A DNA stretch of 64,000 nt from Alkalicoccus chagannorensis DSM 18086 (GCF_000429725.1 NZ_AUCK01000016.1:1-64000), one strand, 5' to 3'. Positions 45,921 to 55,148 are shown, counted from the stretch's first letter. Notes: a model not told the origin generated them from the sequence alone. Made by a program: numbers and translations.

Positions 45921-47038
45921 ATATCCAGCATATCGGCGGCAAGCTGTTCAAGGACAGCATCATCCATCGGCGGATTGTGAAGGCCCGCACGGATGTCCCG
46001 ATGATAGCGTTGGAGTGGGCTCGAGGCCGACAAGCTGCCGGCGCCGCAGATCCGCATAGCGAGGTCCACAATATCCACCGCTTCGTTCACTATCGTCATC
46101 TTGGCAGATCCGAGTTCCCCTTTCATCCTGCTGCGTGCTTCTGCATCCGCTTTTTCCCACTTTTCCGCAGTGTAATACAGAACCGATTCAGCTGTGTGCA
46201 GCTTCCGGTATGCTTCTCCTGTTTTGTAGCGGATATGGGGCAGGGCTGCAATGGTGGTATCCAGACTGTTCGGCGAATGATGACGGCTGAATGCCACAGC
46301 TTCTTCCAGCGCAGCCTGGGCAATGCCGAGGTAGCAGGCCGGGATGTGGAGCAGCCATCCGGTCGAGGGCGGACTCTGCTGCTCGGTATAGTTAATCCGA
46401 AAATGATCGGGTATTTCCACTCCATGCAGCACGAGGTCATGACTTGCCGTCCCCCGCATCGCTGTCAGATCCCATGTTTCATCCATCGCCACGCCCGGGA
46501 GGTCCATCGGCACGAGAAACAGCGACGCCTGCGCCTCTCCCTGCGGCACGGCACTGACCTGCACATAATCCAGCATCGGAATCATCGACGTAAACGCCTT
46601 CCGCCCTTCCAGCCGCCATCCCGCTTCTGTCGGGACGGCAGTCGTTTCCGGGAGGCCTCCGCGGGTCGGACTGCCTGTTGCCCGTTCAGTTGCAGCCGCA
46701 TTGAACAGGGCACCGTGCTGCACGACTTCTTCCGCGAGACGGGGAAACAGCTCCCCCTTCCATAATCGATATTCCTGTATGTGATACATCAGACCCACAT
46801 GCCAGCCGATGCAAAGCGCTGTCGCTCCATCCGCCACGGCAAGCTGCTGCTGCAGGCGGAGCATCTCTGTCAGCCCTAGTCCCCCTCCGCCAATGTCCTG
46901 CGGCAGTGTGATTGCAGGATATCCCGCTTCCTGCAGCCGTTGTAGATTCGACGCTGGAAGCTCCTGCTCCCGATCGCTTTCAAATCCCTGCTTCCGAAAC
47001 GCCGGCGTCTGTTCGTTGATCCACGCTTGCCATTCCAT
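45917..47038 (-). CDS. Acyl-CoA dehydrogenase family protein (YdbM-like)
   Basis: 373 residues from ATG 47038 (GAGGTG about 7 nt upstream); an upstream in-frame ATG at 47113 is not supported. Acyl-CoA dehydrogenase N domain (LPQDIGGGGLGLTEMLRL), middle domain and C-terminal helical domain ending YHRDIRAGLHNPPMDD, as in flavin-dependent YdbM/SfnB-like dehydrogenases or desulfurising monooxygenases. The final codons DMLDM are followed by a stop that lies within the terminal repeat of the MITE-like element, so the original C-terminus may have differed by a few residues. Confidence 0.83.
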   Translation of the reverse strand: MEWQAWINEQTPAFRKQGFESDREQELPASNLQRLQEAGYPAITLPQDIGGGGLGLTEMLRLQQQLAVADGATALCIGWHVGLMYHIQEYRLWKGELFPRLAEEVVQHGALFNAAATERATGSPTRGGLPETTAVPTEAGWRLEGRKAFTSMIPMLDYVQVSAVPQGEAQASLFLVPMDLPGVAMDETWDLTAMRGTASHDLVLHGVEIPDHFRINYTEQQSPPSTGWLLHIPACYLGIAQAALEEAVAFSRHHSPNSLDTTIAALPHIRYKTGEAYRKLHTAESVLYYTAEKWEKADAEARSRMKGELGSAKMTIVNEAVDIVDLAMRICGAGSLSASSPLQRYHRDIRAGLHNPPMDDAVLEQLAADMLDM

Positions 47039-47187
47039 CACCTTCACCTCGTTCTTTTTCATGATCTGCATCTGCCCCCCATTATTACGTAGGAACGACA
47101 GCCTGTACAGCACGAGCGCTTATCCATGTTTTTTCGCCTCGGGCCGCTTCATGATATGATCACAGGAGAAGGAAAGGGGAGAGTTCA

Positions 47188-47724
47188 ATGACAGAAAAAG
47201 AGAATATGCTGCAGGGCAGGCCGTATCAGCCCGCAGATGAAGCATTGGAGGCAGACCGGTATGCCATGGTCCGCATGCTCGGGCAGCTCCATGACTATCA
47301 CGAGGAGCATACCGTCGACCGGCTGCTTCTACTGAAAGAAATTCTCGGTTCCTGCCCCGATCAGATCACCGTCGGGGATGGATTCCGCGCGCTCTACGGC
47401 TACAATATTCATATCGAAGGTGCGTTTGCTGCTGCGGCAGATTGTTACATTCAGGACGCTGCTCCAGTCACATTTGGAAGCCGGTGCACCCTCGGCCCCG
47501 GCGTTCACCTCTATACGTCCCTTCCATTAGCTCAGGCAGGCGAGAAAAATACCGGCATCGAGTCCGCCTCGCCAGTCAGCATCGGCGATGATGTACGCAT
47601 CGGCGGGCGGGCTCTTTTATATCCAGGTATCCACATCGGAAGCCGCTCGATTGTCGACCCGGGCGTCGTGCTGACGAGCGATGTTCCAGCCGATACCCAC
47701 GTTTCTATCGGAAGCAGATCTTGA
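47188..47724 (+). CDS. Maltose/galactoside O-acetyltransferase family protein, catalytic His missing
   Basis: 178 residues, slightly short for the ~185 of Maa/LacA enzymes. N-terminal Maa cap (MLQGRPYQPADEALEADRY) and left-handed beta-helix (LGPGVHLYTS, VRIGGRALLYPGIHIGSR). In active members the motif is TxTHPLD, with His as the base that activates the acceptor hydroxyl; here it reads YTSLPLAQ, with no His at that place. The C-terminus stops at VSIGSRS before the usual AGNPA loop. It may have changed or lost activity. Converges on the GGDEF gene. Confidence 0.8.
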   Translation: MTEKENMLQGRPYQPADEALEADRYAMVRMLGQLHDYHEEHTVDRLLLLKEILGSCPDQITVGDGFRALYGYNIHIEGAFAAAADCYIQDAAPVTFGSRCTLGPGVHLYTSLPLAQAGEKNTGIESASPVSIGDDVRIGGRALLYPGIHIGSRSIVDPGVVLTSDVPADTHVSIGSRS

Positions 47725-47766
47725 TCTCCCGCGTCGGGCATGCGGAGCTGCGTTCCTCGTAGACGT

Positions 47767-47807
47767 AGAAAGTCCGCCGGAAGAGGAGCTCTTCTGACGG
47801 ACTTTCT
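47767..47807. terminator. Bidirectional terminator between acetyltransferase and GGDEF genes
   Basis: AGAAAGTCCG / CGGACTTTCT arms with an inner GGAAGAG/CTCTTC stem, between two convergent genes. Confidence 0.7.
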
Positions 47808-47855
47808 GCCACTGCTGCTGACATTCTTCGGTGATGACCCACGCGTCCGGCGTCA

Positions 47856-48815
47856 TTATAATACGGAATAGGAGACGCGGTTTCTCCCGGCTTCTTTCGA
47901 TTCATATAACGCATCATCTACTCGGGAAAGGATCCCGGCTGCGGTATCCCCAACATGATACGCCGTCACACCGGCACTGACCGTGATCGGCGTCAGCTCC
48001 CACGCATGCTGCTCTACATCCCGGCAGATCCGCTCTGCCACGAGTGCGGCTTCTTTTCCGGTCGTCGACGGAAGCAGCAGCATGAATTCTTCTCCTCCCA
48101 TCCGAGCCGCAACATCTTCCCCTCGGGAGGATCGCTGAAAGATTTGCGCGAGCGCTTTCAGCACCTCGTCCCCCTTGGCATGACCAAAGTGATCGTTCAC
48201 CTTTTTAAAATGATCAATATCAAGCAGAATCAAGGAAAAAGGAACCTCATCGTTCTCGGCGCTGTACAGCAGCTGCTTTATTTTTTCTTCCAGAAAACGC
48301 CGGTTCTTCAATCCGGTCAGGGCGTCCGTGATGGACAGTTCGTGCAGATTTTCGTTCAGCGCTGTCAGTTCCCGACGCTTCTGCTCATACTCCGTCATCA
48401 CCTGCTGAAGCTGTTTGTACGCTTCATCTGTGTCCTCGAGAATTTCTTCTGCATGATGTTTCGCCTGTAAAATATCTCTCTCATATTCTTCCCGGACCGT
48501 CATTTTCAGCAGCGTACAGTGTACGCGGTCCCCTTCCATACGGGCATTGGCAAGCACCGGCACCCTTCCCCTGCCGTCTTTTTCAAGCGTCAGGTATAGT
48601 TCCTGAACTTCCTTCTGGACGAATACCATTGGAGCGAAGTAGGTCTGATAGTAGATACGGGAAGTTCGTGTCAGCAGATCATGAATATGCATCCCCTGCC
48701 ATTCTCCTGCCTGCATCTGCAGCATGTCCGCCAAGGCTTGATTCAAGTGCATGATTCTCCCGTCCCGGTCGAGGATGAGAAAGCCGCACGGCAGGCGATC
48801 GACATTCACTTCCAT
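47856..48815 (-). CDS. PAS-GGDEF diguanylate cyclase
   Basis: 319 residues. PAS domain 5-105 (FLILDRDGRIMHLNQALADM), coiled coil 110-158, GGDEF domain 160-319 with active-site GGEEF (240-244) and an inhibitory-site RGED (231-234) five residues before it, so c-di-GMP synthesis with product feedback is expected. No membrane segment. It is 15 nt downstream of an RsbQ-type hydrolase gene on the same strand. In B. subtilis RsbQ works with the PAS domain of RsbP, so this PAS may sense the hydrolase or its product. Confidence 0.9.
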   Translation of the reverse strand: MEVNVDRLPCGFLILDRDGRIMHLNQALADMLQMQAGEWQGMHIHDLLTRTSRIYYQTYFAPMVFVQKEVQELYLTLEKDGRGRVPVLANARMEGDRVHCTLLKMTVREEYERDILQAKHHAEEILEDTDEAYKQLQQVMTEYEQKRRELTALNENLHELSITDALTGLKNRRFLEEKIKQLLYSAENDEVPFSLILLDIDHFKKVNDHFGHAKGDEVLKALAQIFQRSSRGEDVAARMGGEEFMLLLPSTTGKEAALVAERICRDVEQHAWELTPITVSAGVTAYHVGDTAAGILSRVDDALYESKEAGRNRVSYSVL

Positions 48816-48830
48816 ATCTCCGCCTCCTTT

Positions 48831-49628
48831 TTATACCAAGTGATGCCGGATATGTTTCGTGATTTCCGCCGGACTGCTCAAATGGGGGTTATGCCCTTTG
48901 CCTTTTAAGTAAAAAATGCTTGAATCCGGAATCGCCTGATGCAGATATTCACCGGCTTCCACCGGAGCGATGATATCCTCCATCGCCTGAAGAATCACAA
49001 CAGGCACATGCAGCTGCTTCACCCGCTCCCGCATGTCGAGCTTGAACGTCACATCGGCAAACTGACGGGTAATCAGTGCGTCATTGCGGGTGAGGCGTTC
49101 GGCAAAATCTTCAGAGAGCTCCGGCCTCTCCGGATTGGCCATCGCAATAGGTGCGAGTGTCTGAGCCCACTGCTTATAATTTCTTTCCATCATCTGCATG
49201 AGCTCATCGATTTCATGCTGATCAAAGCCGCCGTAGTAGTTCCCATCATTCAAATAGTGTGCGGATGGACCAATCATGATGATTTTGCGGAATAGTTCCG
49301 GCCGCTGAATCGCCGCTTCGGCAGCGATCATGCCGCTGACAGAGTGCCCGACAAACAGCACCTCTGACCAGCCCAGCTCATCCAGCAGTTCGAGTACATC
49401 GTCCGCATATCCTTTAATGGAATGGTATCTTTCCGGATCGTAGGAGCTTACGTCCGAAGCACCAGCACCGGTATAATCAAATGTCATTACTTCCGCATGA
49501 GAGCTCAGCTCCGGCATGATTTCGAACCATACCTGCTGGTCCGTTCCAAAACCATGGGCAAGCACCACTCTACTGCCCCCCTGTCCAAATACCTGTGCTG
49601 CATTCCGCTCTTGATACCTTGTGCCCAT
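48831..49628 (-). CDS. RsbQ-like alpha/beta hydrolase
   Basis: 265 residues from ATG 49628 (AAAGGAG 11 nt upstream; a GTG six nt earlier is possible). Oxyanion AHGFGTDQQVW (24-34), nucleophile Ser96 in GHSVSG, Asp218 in MEDIIAP, His246 in GKGHNPHLSSP. These match the Ser96-Asp219-His247 triad of RsbQ almost position for position. RsbQ hydrolyses or carries a small hydrophobic ligand that activates RsbP through its PAS domain in the energy-stress branch of sigma-B control. Here the neighbour is a PAS-GGDEF protein. Confidence 0.85.
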   Translation of the reverse strand: MGTRYQERNAAQVFGQGGSRVVLAHGFGTDQQVWFEIMPELSSHAEVMTFDYTGAGASDVSSYDPERYHSIKGYADDVLELLDELGWSEVLFVGHSVSGMIAAEAAIQRPELFRKIIMIGPSAHYLNDGNYYGGFDQHEIDELMQMMERNYKQWAQTLAPIAMANPERPELSEDFAERLTRNDALITRQFADVTFKLDMRERVKQLHVPVVILQAMEDIIAPVEAGEYLHQAIPDSSIFYLKGKGHNPHLSSPAEITKHIRHHLV

Positions 49629-49792
49629 AACCACGTCCACTCCTTTACTATATCTCTTTACATTATACCACACAGCCTGGTCAATACGTACTTTTTGATT
49701 CCCTTATCCGGGGCTGAATACACAATTTTATGTAACCTCTACAGAGCTTTCTTTTATATACTAAAAAAAACAAAAACAAGGAGGCCTCTGTC

Positions 49793-52700
49793 TTGAAGAG
49801 TGTCATCATAACGGTCGGAATCTTCTCCAGTCTTCTGCTTCTGCCCTGGCTCGTCTGGCTCATGCAGGACGAAACGCCGCTGTCTGTCGCTGTTATCAAT
49901 AAAACGGTCGCCGAGGAGGATTACCGGGAACACCAAGCCGTCCACTGGCTGTTGAATCACAGAAAATATACCCAGCCGGACGGGAGCGGGTACAAAGCCG
50001 GAACCGATTATTACGGGGTGCATCCGGACAATACGGCAGAGACGTATGAAACGTCCGCTGTTCCTGACGAGCTGGCCGGCCACGATCTCATCTACATCGC
50101 CGATACATACGGCGTGTACCAGGCGGACGTCCCGTGGCATCAGGGAGAAGCAGCCCCTCCCCCGGAAGACCGCCTTTACGGAGGATGGGAGGCAGAGGAA
50201 TGGGCCGCCGTTTCCGATGCCGTAGATCAATCACCGGCAGACCTCGTGATGGAATTCAACACCTTCGCCTCGCCTACTGCTCCGGCGATACGGGACGACA
50301 TCCTCGATAAGATGCAGATGAACTGGGACGGCTGGACCGGCCGCTGGTTTCATCAGCTGGAGCCGGAGGAAGAGGAGGTTCCGCCGTGGTTGATTTCCCA
50401 ATATGAAGCGCAGGGGGAATCCTGGAACTTCGAAGGAGGGGGATTTGCTTTCGTACAGGATTTCGATCATTCGGTCGTGATCATGCCTGAGTCGTATCTG
50501 GAAACGCCGGGGATCCATCTGTCCTTTCGTGAACGGGGTGAAGCGATGTTCGGCGTCAGCTCGAGCCCTTCTTATTCCTATTGGTTTGATATCGTCGAGC
50601 CGTTTTCCGACGAACAAGTGCTGGCCGACTACACGTGGGATACGACGGAGGAAGGCAGGTCTTTCCTCGCGCAGCATGATATTCCTGCCTCCTTTCCCGC
50701 GGTTCTCCATCATGAAATCACCGGGTCTAATCTGTACTATTTTGCCGGTGATTTCACGGACTTGAACGCCCTCCCTCCAGTGGAAAGCTACGCTGGCTAT
50801 GCAGGGATCCGGCAATGGGTCTCTCCGGAGTTTCTCTTTCCCGAATCGAGTTTCTTCTGGCAGACCATGCGTCCGATGATGGATTCGATATTCGCTCAGG
50901 CAGCCGAACCGTTCGAGCCGCCTGCCACCGCGTCGGAGAAAGCTTCTGCTGAAACTTTCAACTACAGTGCGAGAATGGGGGAGGACCTGCTCGAAGTGTA
51001 CCGTGACGGCTCCTGGGAACCGATGATTGTTCAGGGAATCAACCTAGGTATGGGACGCCCCGGCACGTTTCCTGGTGAAGCATCGATCCAGCGGGAAGAA
51101 TACCAGCGCTGGTTTGAGCAGATTGCAGCGATGCATGCCAATACGATCCGGATCTATACGATTCATCCTCCGGCATTTTACGAAGAACTGCTCGCCTTCA
51201 ATCAAGAAGCCGACGAGCCGATTTACGTCATGCATGGCGTCTGGATTGATGAGTATCCGCTTGAAGACACACTGGATGCCTTTGACCCCGATATCGTGGA
51301 GGAATTCGAATCCGAACTGCGCGACGCGGTAGACGTCATCCACGGCGATGCGATTCTCCCGACCCGTCCGGGACATGCTTCCGGTCTGTATACTGCTGAC
51401 ATCTCGCCGTATGTAACGTCGTGGATGCTCGGTATTGAATGGTATCCTTTTATGGTCGATCACATGCTGCAGGAGTATCCGGATCTCGGCGACTATGATG
51501 GAACATATGTAGAAACGAAAGGGGCCGCACCTTTTGAGCACTGGATGGCTGCAAGGATGGACCATCTATATGACTATGAGAAAGACCGCTACGAGACGAT
51601 GCGTCCGATGAGCTTTACGAACTGGGTCACAACCGATAACCTGGATCAGCCTTCCGAGCCGCATGACCAGGAAAACCTTGCCCAGATTGACCCTAATACG
51701 ATTTATACGAAAGCCGAAGCAGAAGAAACCGGAATGTTTGCATCGTATCACATTTATCCGTATTATCCGGACTTTTTGAATCTGGAAGAGAAGTATTTAA
51801 CGTACGAAGACCACGAAGGCAGATTAAACAGCTATGCCGGATACTTGAACGACCTGCGGGATAATCACCGCCTGCCGATTCTCGCAGCGGAGTTCGGCAT
51901 TCCTGCATCCAGAGGAAAAACACACAGCAATGTCTACGGATGGGATCAAGGATTCATGTCCGAGAAAGAGCAAGGCGACGTCGTCTCTATGTTGTATGAG
52001 ACAATTCTGGCCGAAGATTACATGGGCGGTCTTGTCTTCACCTGGCAGGACGAATGGTTTAAGCGAACGTGGAATACGATGGACTACGACAATCCGGACC
52101 GCCGGCCATTCTGGTCGAATGCGCAGACACCCGAGCAGCAGTTTGGTCTGTTAAGTTTTGATCGTCATGCCGTCAGGGTGAATGGAGACGACGACTGGCA
52201 GGACGGCACCCTCCTTGCCGAGGGCAGCGCGCCGCTGACATCTCTGGAGATGCATCACGATGAACGTTACTTGTACTTGAAATGGGAAGGAGATTTTGAG
52301 GAAGGAGACACGATCGAAGCAGGTCTCCGTATCCGGGACGAGAACGGCATCGATGTCCACGGAGAAAAAGCCGACTTCCTTCTCCGGCTCCATGCAGAAG
52401 AAGGGGAGCTGCGCGTAGCTGGTGATTATGACCCTTTTTTCTACGACTACGTGCAGAAGCATGAAATGCTCGACGCACCTGACGCTGCAATAGACAAGAA
52501 GCATGAACGTTTCCACCCTATTTACCAGGCTTTAAACAAAGAGATGATGCGGCCCGATACAGGCGAAGTTTTCCCTATGGAATACCACCACACTGGTAAA
52601 CTGCGGGAAGGAGTGGCAGATCCGGACCACGAGCAATACGATTCACTGAATGACTTTGTCTTCAACGCAGAGGATGGCGTCGTGGAAGTCCGCCTCGCAT

Positions 52701-52984
52701 GGATGCTCCTCAATGCGAGAGATCCAAGTTCTCTGGAATTCATCGGCAATATCGACGAAGACGACGTCACAAGTGCTGTGACGGTGGATGGGATCGGGGT
52801 CCACTCTGCACTCATCCGGGACGAAGAAGCTCCCGTCCTGCTGGAAGCAGAAACGGATTATGCCTGGGATCCGTGGAATGAACCTCAGTACGAAGAACGG
52901 CTGAAAGAGTCATATCAGATCATTCAGGATACGTTTGCAGCACAGTCGAAGAAACAGAAAAGCTTGACCAGCCAGGACGAATAA
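49793..52984 (+). CDS. Large membrane-anchored glycosidase-like protein
   Basis: 1063 residues with a TTG start; AAGGAGG at 49778-49784, 8 nt upstream. A single N-terminal membrane helix (about 4-22) anchors an extracytoplasmic protein. Residues ~30-390 form a domain with WLLNHRKY and YIADTYGVY; residues ~400-800 look like a GH-A clan TIM barrel (IVQGINLGMGRPGTFP, HANTIRIYTIHPPAFYEEL, LAAEFGIPASRG with a Glu that could be the nucleophile, VFTWQDEWFKRTW); the last ~250 form a beta-rich domain (YLYLKWEGDFEEGDTIEAGL). Highly acidic, as in salt-adapted secreted enzymes. Substrate not predictable. Confidence 0.75.
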   Translation: MKSVIITVGIFSSLLLLPWLVWLMQDETPLSVAVINKTVAEEDYREHQAVHWLLNHRKYTQPDGSGYKAGTDYYGVHPDNTAETYETSAVPDELAGHDLIYIADTYGVYQADVPWHQGEAAPPPEDRLYGGWEAEEWAAVSDAVDQSPADLVMEFNTFASPTAPAIRDDILDKMQMNWDGWTGRWFHQLEPEEEEVPPWLISQYEAQGESWNFEGGGFAFVQDFDHSVVIMPESYLETPGIHLSFRERGEAMFGVSSSPSYSYWFDIVEPFSDEQVLADYTWDTTEEGRSFLAQHDIPASFPAVLHHEITGSNLYYFAGDFTDLNALPPVESYAGYAGIRQWVSPEFLFPESSFFWQTMRPMMDSIFAQAAEPFEPPATASEKASAETFNYSARMGEDLLEVYRDGSWEPMIVQGINLGMGRPGTFPGEASIQREEYQRWFEQIAAMHANTIRIYTIHPPAFYEELLAFNQEADEPIYVMHGVWIDEYPLEDTLDAFDPDIVEEFESELRDAVDVIHGDAILPTRPGHASGLYTADISPYVTSWMLGIEWYPFMVDHMLQEYPDLGDYDGTYVETKGAAPFEHWMAARMDHLYDYEKDRYETMRPMSFTNWVTTDNLDQPSEPHDQENLAQIDPNTIYTKAEAEETGMFASYHIYPYYPDFLNLEEKYLTYEDHEGRLNSYAGYLNDLRDNHRLPILAAEFGIPASRGKTHSNVYGWDQGFMSEKEQGDVVSMLYETILAEDYMGGLVFTWQDEWFKRTWNTMDYDNPDRRPFWSNAQTPEQQFGLLSFDRHAVRVNGDDDWQDGTLLAEGSAPLTSLEMHHDERYLYLKWEGDFEEGDTIEAGLRIRDENGIDVHGEKADFLLRLHAEEGELRVAGDYDPFFYDYVQKHEMLDAPDAAIDKKHERFHPIYQALNKEMMRPDTGEVFPMEYHHTGKLREGVADPDHEQYDSLNDFVFNAEDGVVEVRLAWMLLNARDPSSLEFIGNIDEDDVTSAVTVDGIGVHSALIRDEEAPVLLEAETDYAWDPWNEPQYEERLKESYQIIQDTFAAQSKKQKSLTSQDE

Positions 52985-52991
52985 GTTGAGA

Positions 52992-53030
52992 AGAAAGCGC
53001 CCATGCCGGATAATGGCAGGAGCGCTTTCT
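52992..53030. terminator. Terminator of the glycosidase-like gene
   Basis: AGAAAGCGC (52992) pairs with GCGCTTTCT (53030) plus an inner TGCC/GGCA stem, followed by TTTAAG. Confidence 0.8.
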
Positions 53031-53289
53031 TTAAGAGCTTTTCTCAACTGGAGCAGTACCTCCCACTGTTTACGAACAACAGCGGTATGGTGCGCCAAGC
53101 GCATCCCACGGTCCGCCTGAACAGGCAGCGGACAGCGCCGGCGCCCTGCCTCTTTATTTCATCAATAAGGGGGACCCTGCTTTTTCAAGCGCCTTGTTCC
53201 CGCTTAAGAACGAGCGGAGACGATCGTATCCCCCGCAGGAAAAGGCGTTCTGCGCTTTTGGCCGATGCGGAAGACTGGAGGTGCCTCCC
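53031..53289. other. Leader region of the TauE-like gene
   Basis: About 260 bp with no supported gene. An in-frame extension of the next gene to ATG 53194 has no ribosome binding site. GGAGGTGCCTCC at 53277-53288 is self-complementary and covers the Shine-Dalgarno of the TauE gene. Confidence 0.45.
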
Positions 53290-54036
53290 ATGCCTGAACT
53301 GGATACCGGCTCCTGGCTGCTCGTCGCTGCGGCGGCGCTGCTGATCGGGATGTCCAAAACAGCCCTGCCGACTCTCGGTATCTTCGTCGCAGCTCTGATG
53401 GCAACGGTGTTCCCGGCCAGAGAGTCCATTGGTATTGTCCTGCCGATGCTGCTGACGGCGGATGTCGTGGCGGTCCTGTATTATCGTAGAAACGCGGACT
53501 GGAAAACACTGTTCCGGTTAATCCCATGGGTGAGCGGAGGACTCGCCGGAGGATTTATCTTTCTCTTTATCTTTACTGTCAGCAGGCCGGTGGAAATTGC
53601 GATCGGCTCCATAGTTCTTGCCATGGTGCTGCTGCAGCTCTGGAACACTTACAGAGGAAGTCCGGAAGTGAGAGGAGCTTCGAAACTCTTTACGGCCGTC
53701 TTAGGCACCCTTGCCGGTTTTACTACGATGATCGGCAATGCAGCCGGTCCCGTTATGGCCGTCTTTCTCTTGTCTGCAGGATTGACGAAAAAAGGATTCG
53801 TCGGTACCGGAGCCTGGTTCTTTCTCACGGTCAACCTGATTAAAATTCCTTTATACACGTCTCTCGGCCTGATCACCACATCCACCCTGCAGCTGAATCT
53901 TGCCATGATTCCGCTTATTCTGATCGGCACGCTCGCGGGTATTGTCTTTCTGAAAAAACTGCCGCAGCGTCTGTTTAACATCATCATTCTTCTCTTGTCC
54001 GTCCTCGGCGCCCTGCAGCTCCTTTTCGGAACATGA
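53290..54036 (+). CDS. TauE/SafE-family sulfite or organosulfonate exporter
   Basis: 248 residues from ATG 53290 (GGAGG 9-10 nt upstream). Eight membrane helices; LLIGMSKTALPTLGI (near 15-29) and the second-half GFTTMIGNAAGPVMAVFLLS (near 140-159) are the paired TauE/SafE repeat motifs. Export of a small sulfur or carboxylate anion is likely. The Shine-Dalgarno lies in a small palindrome, which may reduce translation. Confidence 0.87.
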   Translation: MPELDTGSWLLVAAAALLIGMSKTALPTLGIFVAALMATVFPARESIGIVLPMLLTADVVAVLYYRRNADWKTLFRLIPWVSGGLAGGFIFLFIFTVSRPVEIAIGSIVLAMVLLQLWNTYRGSPEVRGASKLFTAVLGTLAGFTTMIGNAAGPVMAVFLLSAGLTKKGFVGTGAWFFLTVNLIKIPLYTSLGLITTSTLQLNLAMIPLILIGTLAGIVFLKKLPQRLFNIIILLLSVLGALQLLFGT

Positions 54037-54111
54037 AACGAAGCGGAACGCTCACGCGCTGGGGTCAACCCGAGGTTCTCCTGCAGGCAGAACACAGACA
54101 CTTGCAGGCTC

Positions 54112-54245
54112 GAACAACAGCGCCGAGCGCCTTGAGACCGGAATGGCTTGTGACGCAGGTTTTTGAGGGAAGAACAGATTCTTCCTTCTTCCCTTGCAGC
54201 GCACGAAGCTTCCGCCTCCTTCGATGAAAATCCAGACACGCTGCT
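54112..54245 (+). repeat. Family A intergenic repeat, copy A10
   Basis: GAACAACAGCGCCGAGCGCC, GTTTTTGAGGGAAGAAC, TTCTTCCC right arm, GCAGCGCACGAAG and TTCGATGAAAA tail match the family. It lies between the codirectional tauE-like and nei genes, so here the repeat separates two plus-strand genes. Confidence 0.7.
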
Positions 54246-54319
54246 CACCTGACACAAAGAGGCGTACCTGCCTCTTGAGAAACGACACACGTCCAACGAT
54301 AGAAAGGTAGGAGATCCCT

Positions 54320-55138
54320 ATGCCTGAAGGTCCGGAAATTCGAAAAGCGGCAGATCAAGTGGAAAAAGCGCTTCGCGGCCGGACTGCACTCGATATCCAT
54401 TTCGGCCTGGAACGTCTCACCGGTTATGAAGACCTGCTGAGAGGCGCCTCGATTACGCGTGTGGACACTAAAGGAAAAGCGATGCTCACCCGTTTTGATC
54501 ACGGGTGGACGGTTTATTCCCACAACCAGCTGTACGGCAAGTGGATCATCCGCAATGCCTATAATTACCCGCAGACAAAGCGCCAGCTCCGTTTCGCTGT
54601 GCATAATGAGAAGAAATCCGCGCTGCTTTACAGCGCATCGGACATTGAGGTGCTGCGGGACGAGGAAGCAGCAGATCATCCCTTCATCCGGAAAATCGGT
54701 CCGGACGTGCTCTCGGAGCAGGTGACGGAAGACATGCTGCTGGATCGGTTCGATGACCGGCGTTTTCACCGGAGAAAATGGGCTTCCCTGCTGCTGGAGC
54801 AGGGGTTCATCGCCGGAGTCGGCAACTATCTCCGCAGTGAAATCATGTTCGCCGCCGGCATCCCGCCTCATGCAAGACCTGCCGACGTATCGGAAGAACA
54901 GCTGCACCAGGCCGCCCGGGCCGTGCTTCAGATGATCGAGCAGTCCTACCGTCATCAAGGAATTACTAATGACCTCGCTCTTGCGGAAAAATTAAAGAAG
55001 CAGGGCTGGAAGCGAAACCAGTATCGGCACTGGGTGTTCTCCAGAGCAGGCGGACATTGTCATCTGTGTGGCACGCCGATTGATAAAATCACGGCTGCCT
55101 CCAGGAGGCTTTATTTCTGCCCCTCCTGCCAGTCATGA
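54320..55138 (+). CDS. nei: Endonuclease VIII (Nei, Fpg/Nei family DNA glycosylase)
   Basis: 272 residues. MPEGPEIRKAADQVEKAL gives catalytic Pro2 and Glu3 and matches Nei rather than MutM (MutM has MPELPEVE). The H2TH region (GVGNYLRSEIMFAAGI, about 173-188) and a C-terminal zinc finger (HCHLCGT...FCPSC) are present. It removes oxidised pyrimidines by base excision and AP-lyase cleavage. Followed by a strong terminator. Confidence 0.92.
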   Translation: MPEGPEIRKAADQVEKALRGRTALDIHFGLERLTGYEDLLRGASITRVDTKGKAMLTRFDHGWTVYSHNQLYGKWIIRNAYNYPQTKRQLRFAVHNEKKSALLYSASDIEVLRDEEAADHPFIRKIGPDVLSEQVTEDMLLDRFDDRRFHRRKWASLLLEQGFIAGVGNYLRSEIMFAAGIPPHARPADVSEEQLHQAARAVLQMIEQSYRHQGITNDLALAEKLKKQGWKRNQYRHWVFSRAGGHCHLCGTPIDKITAASRRLYFCPSCQS

Positions 55139-55148
55139 CGAACAGCGA

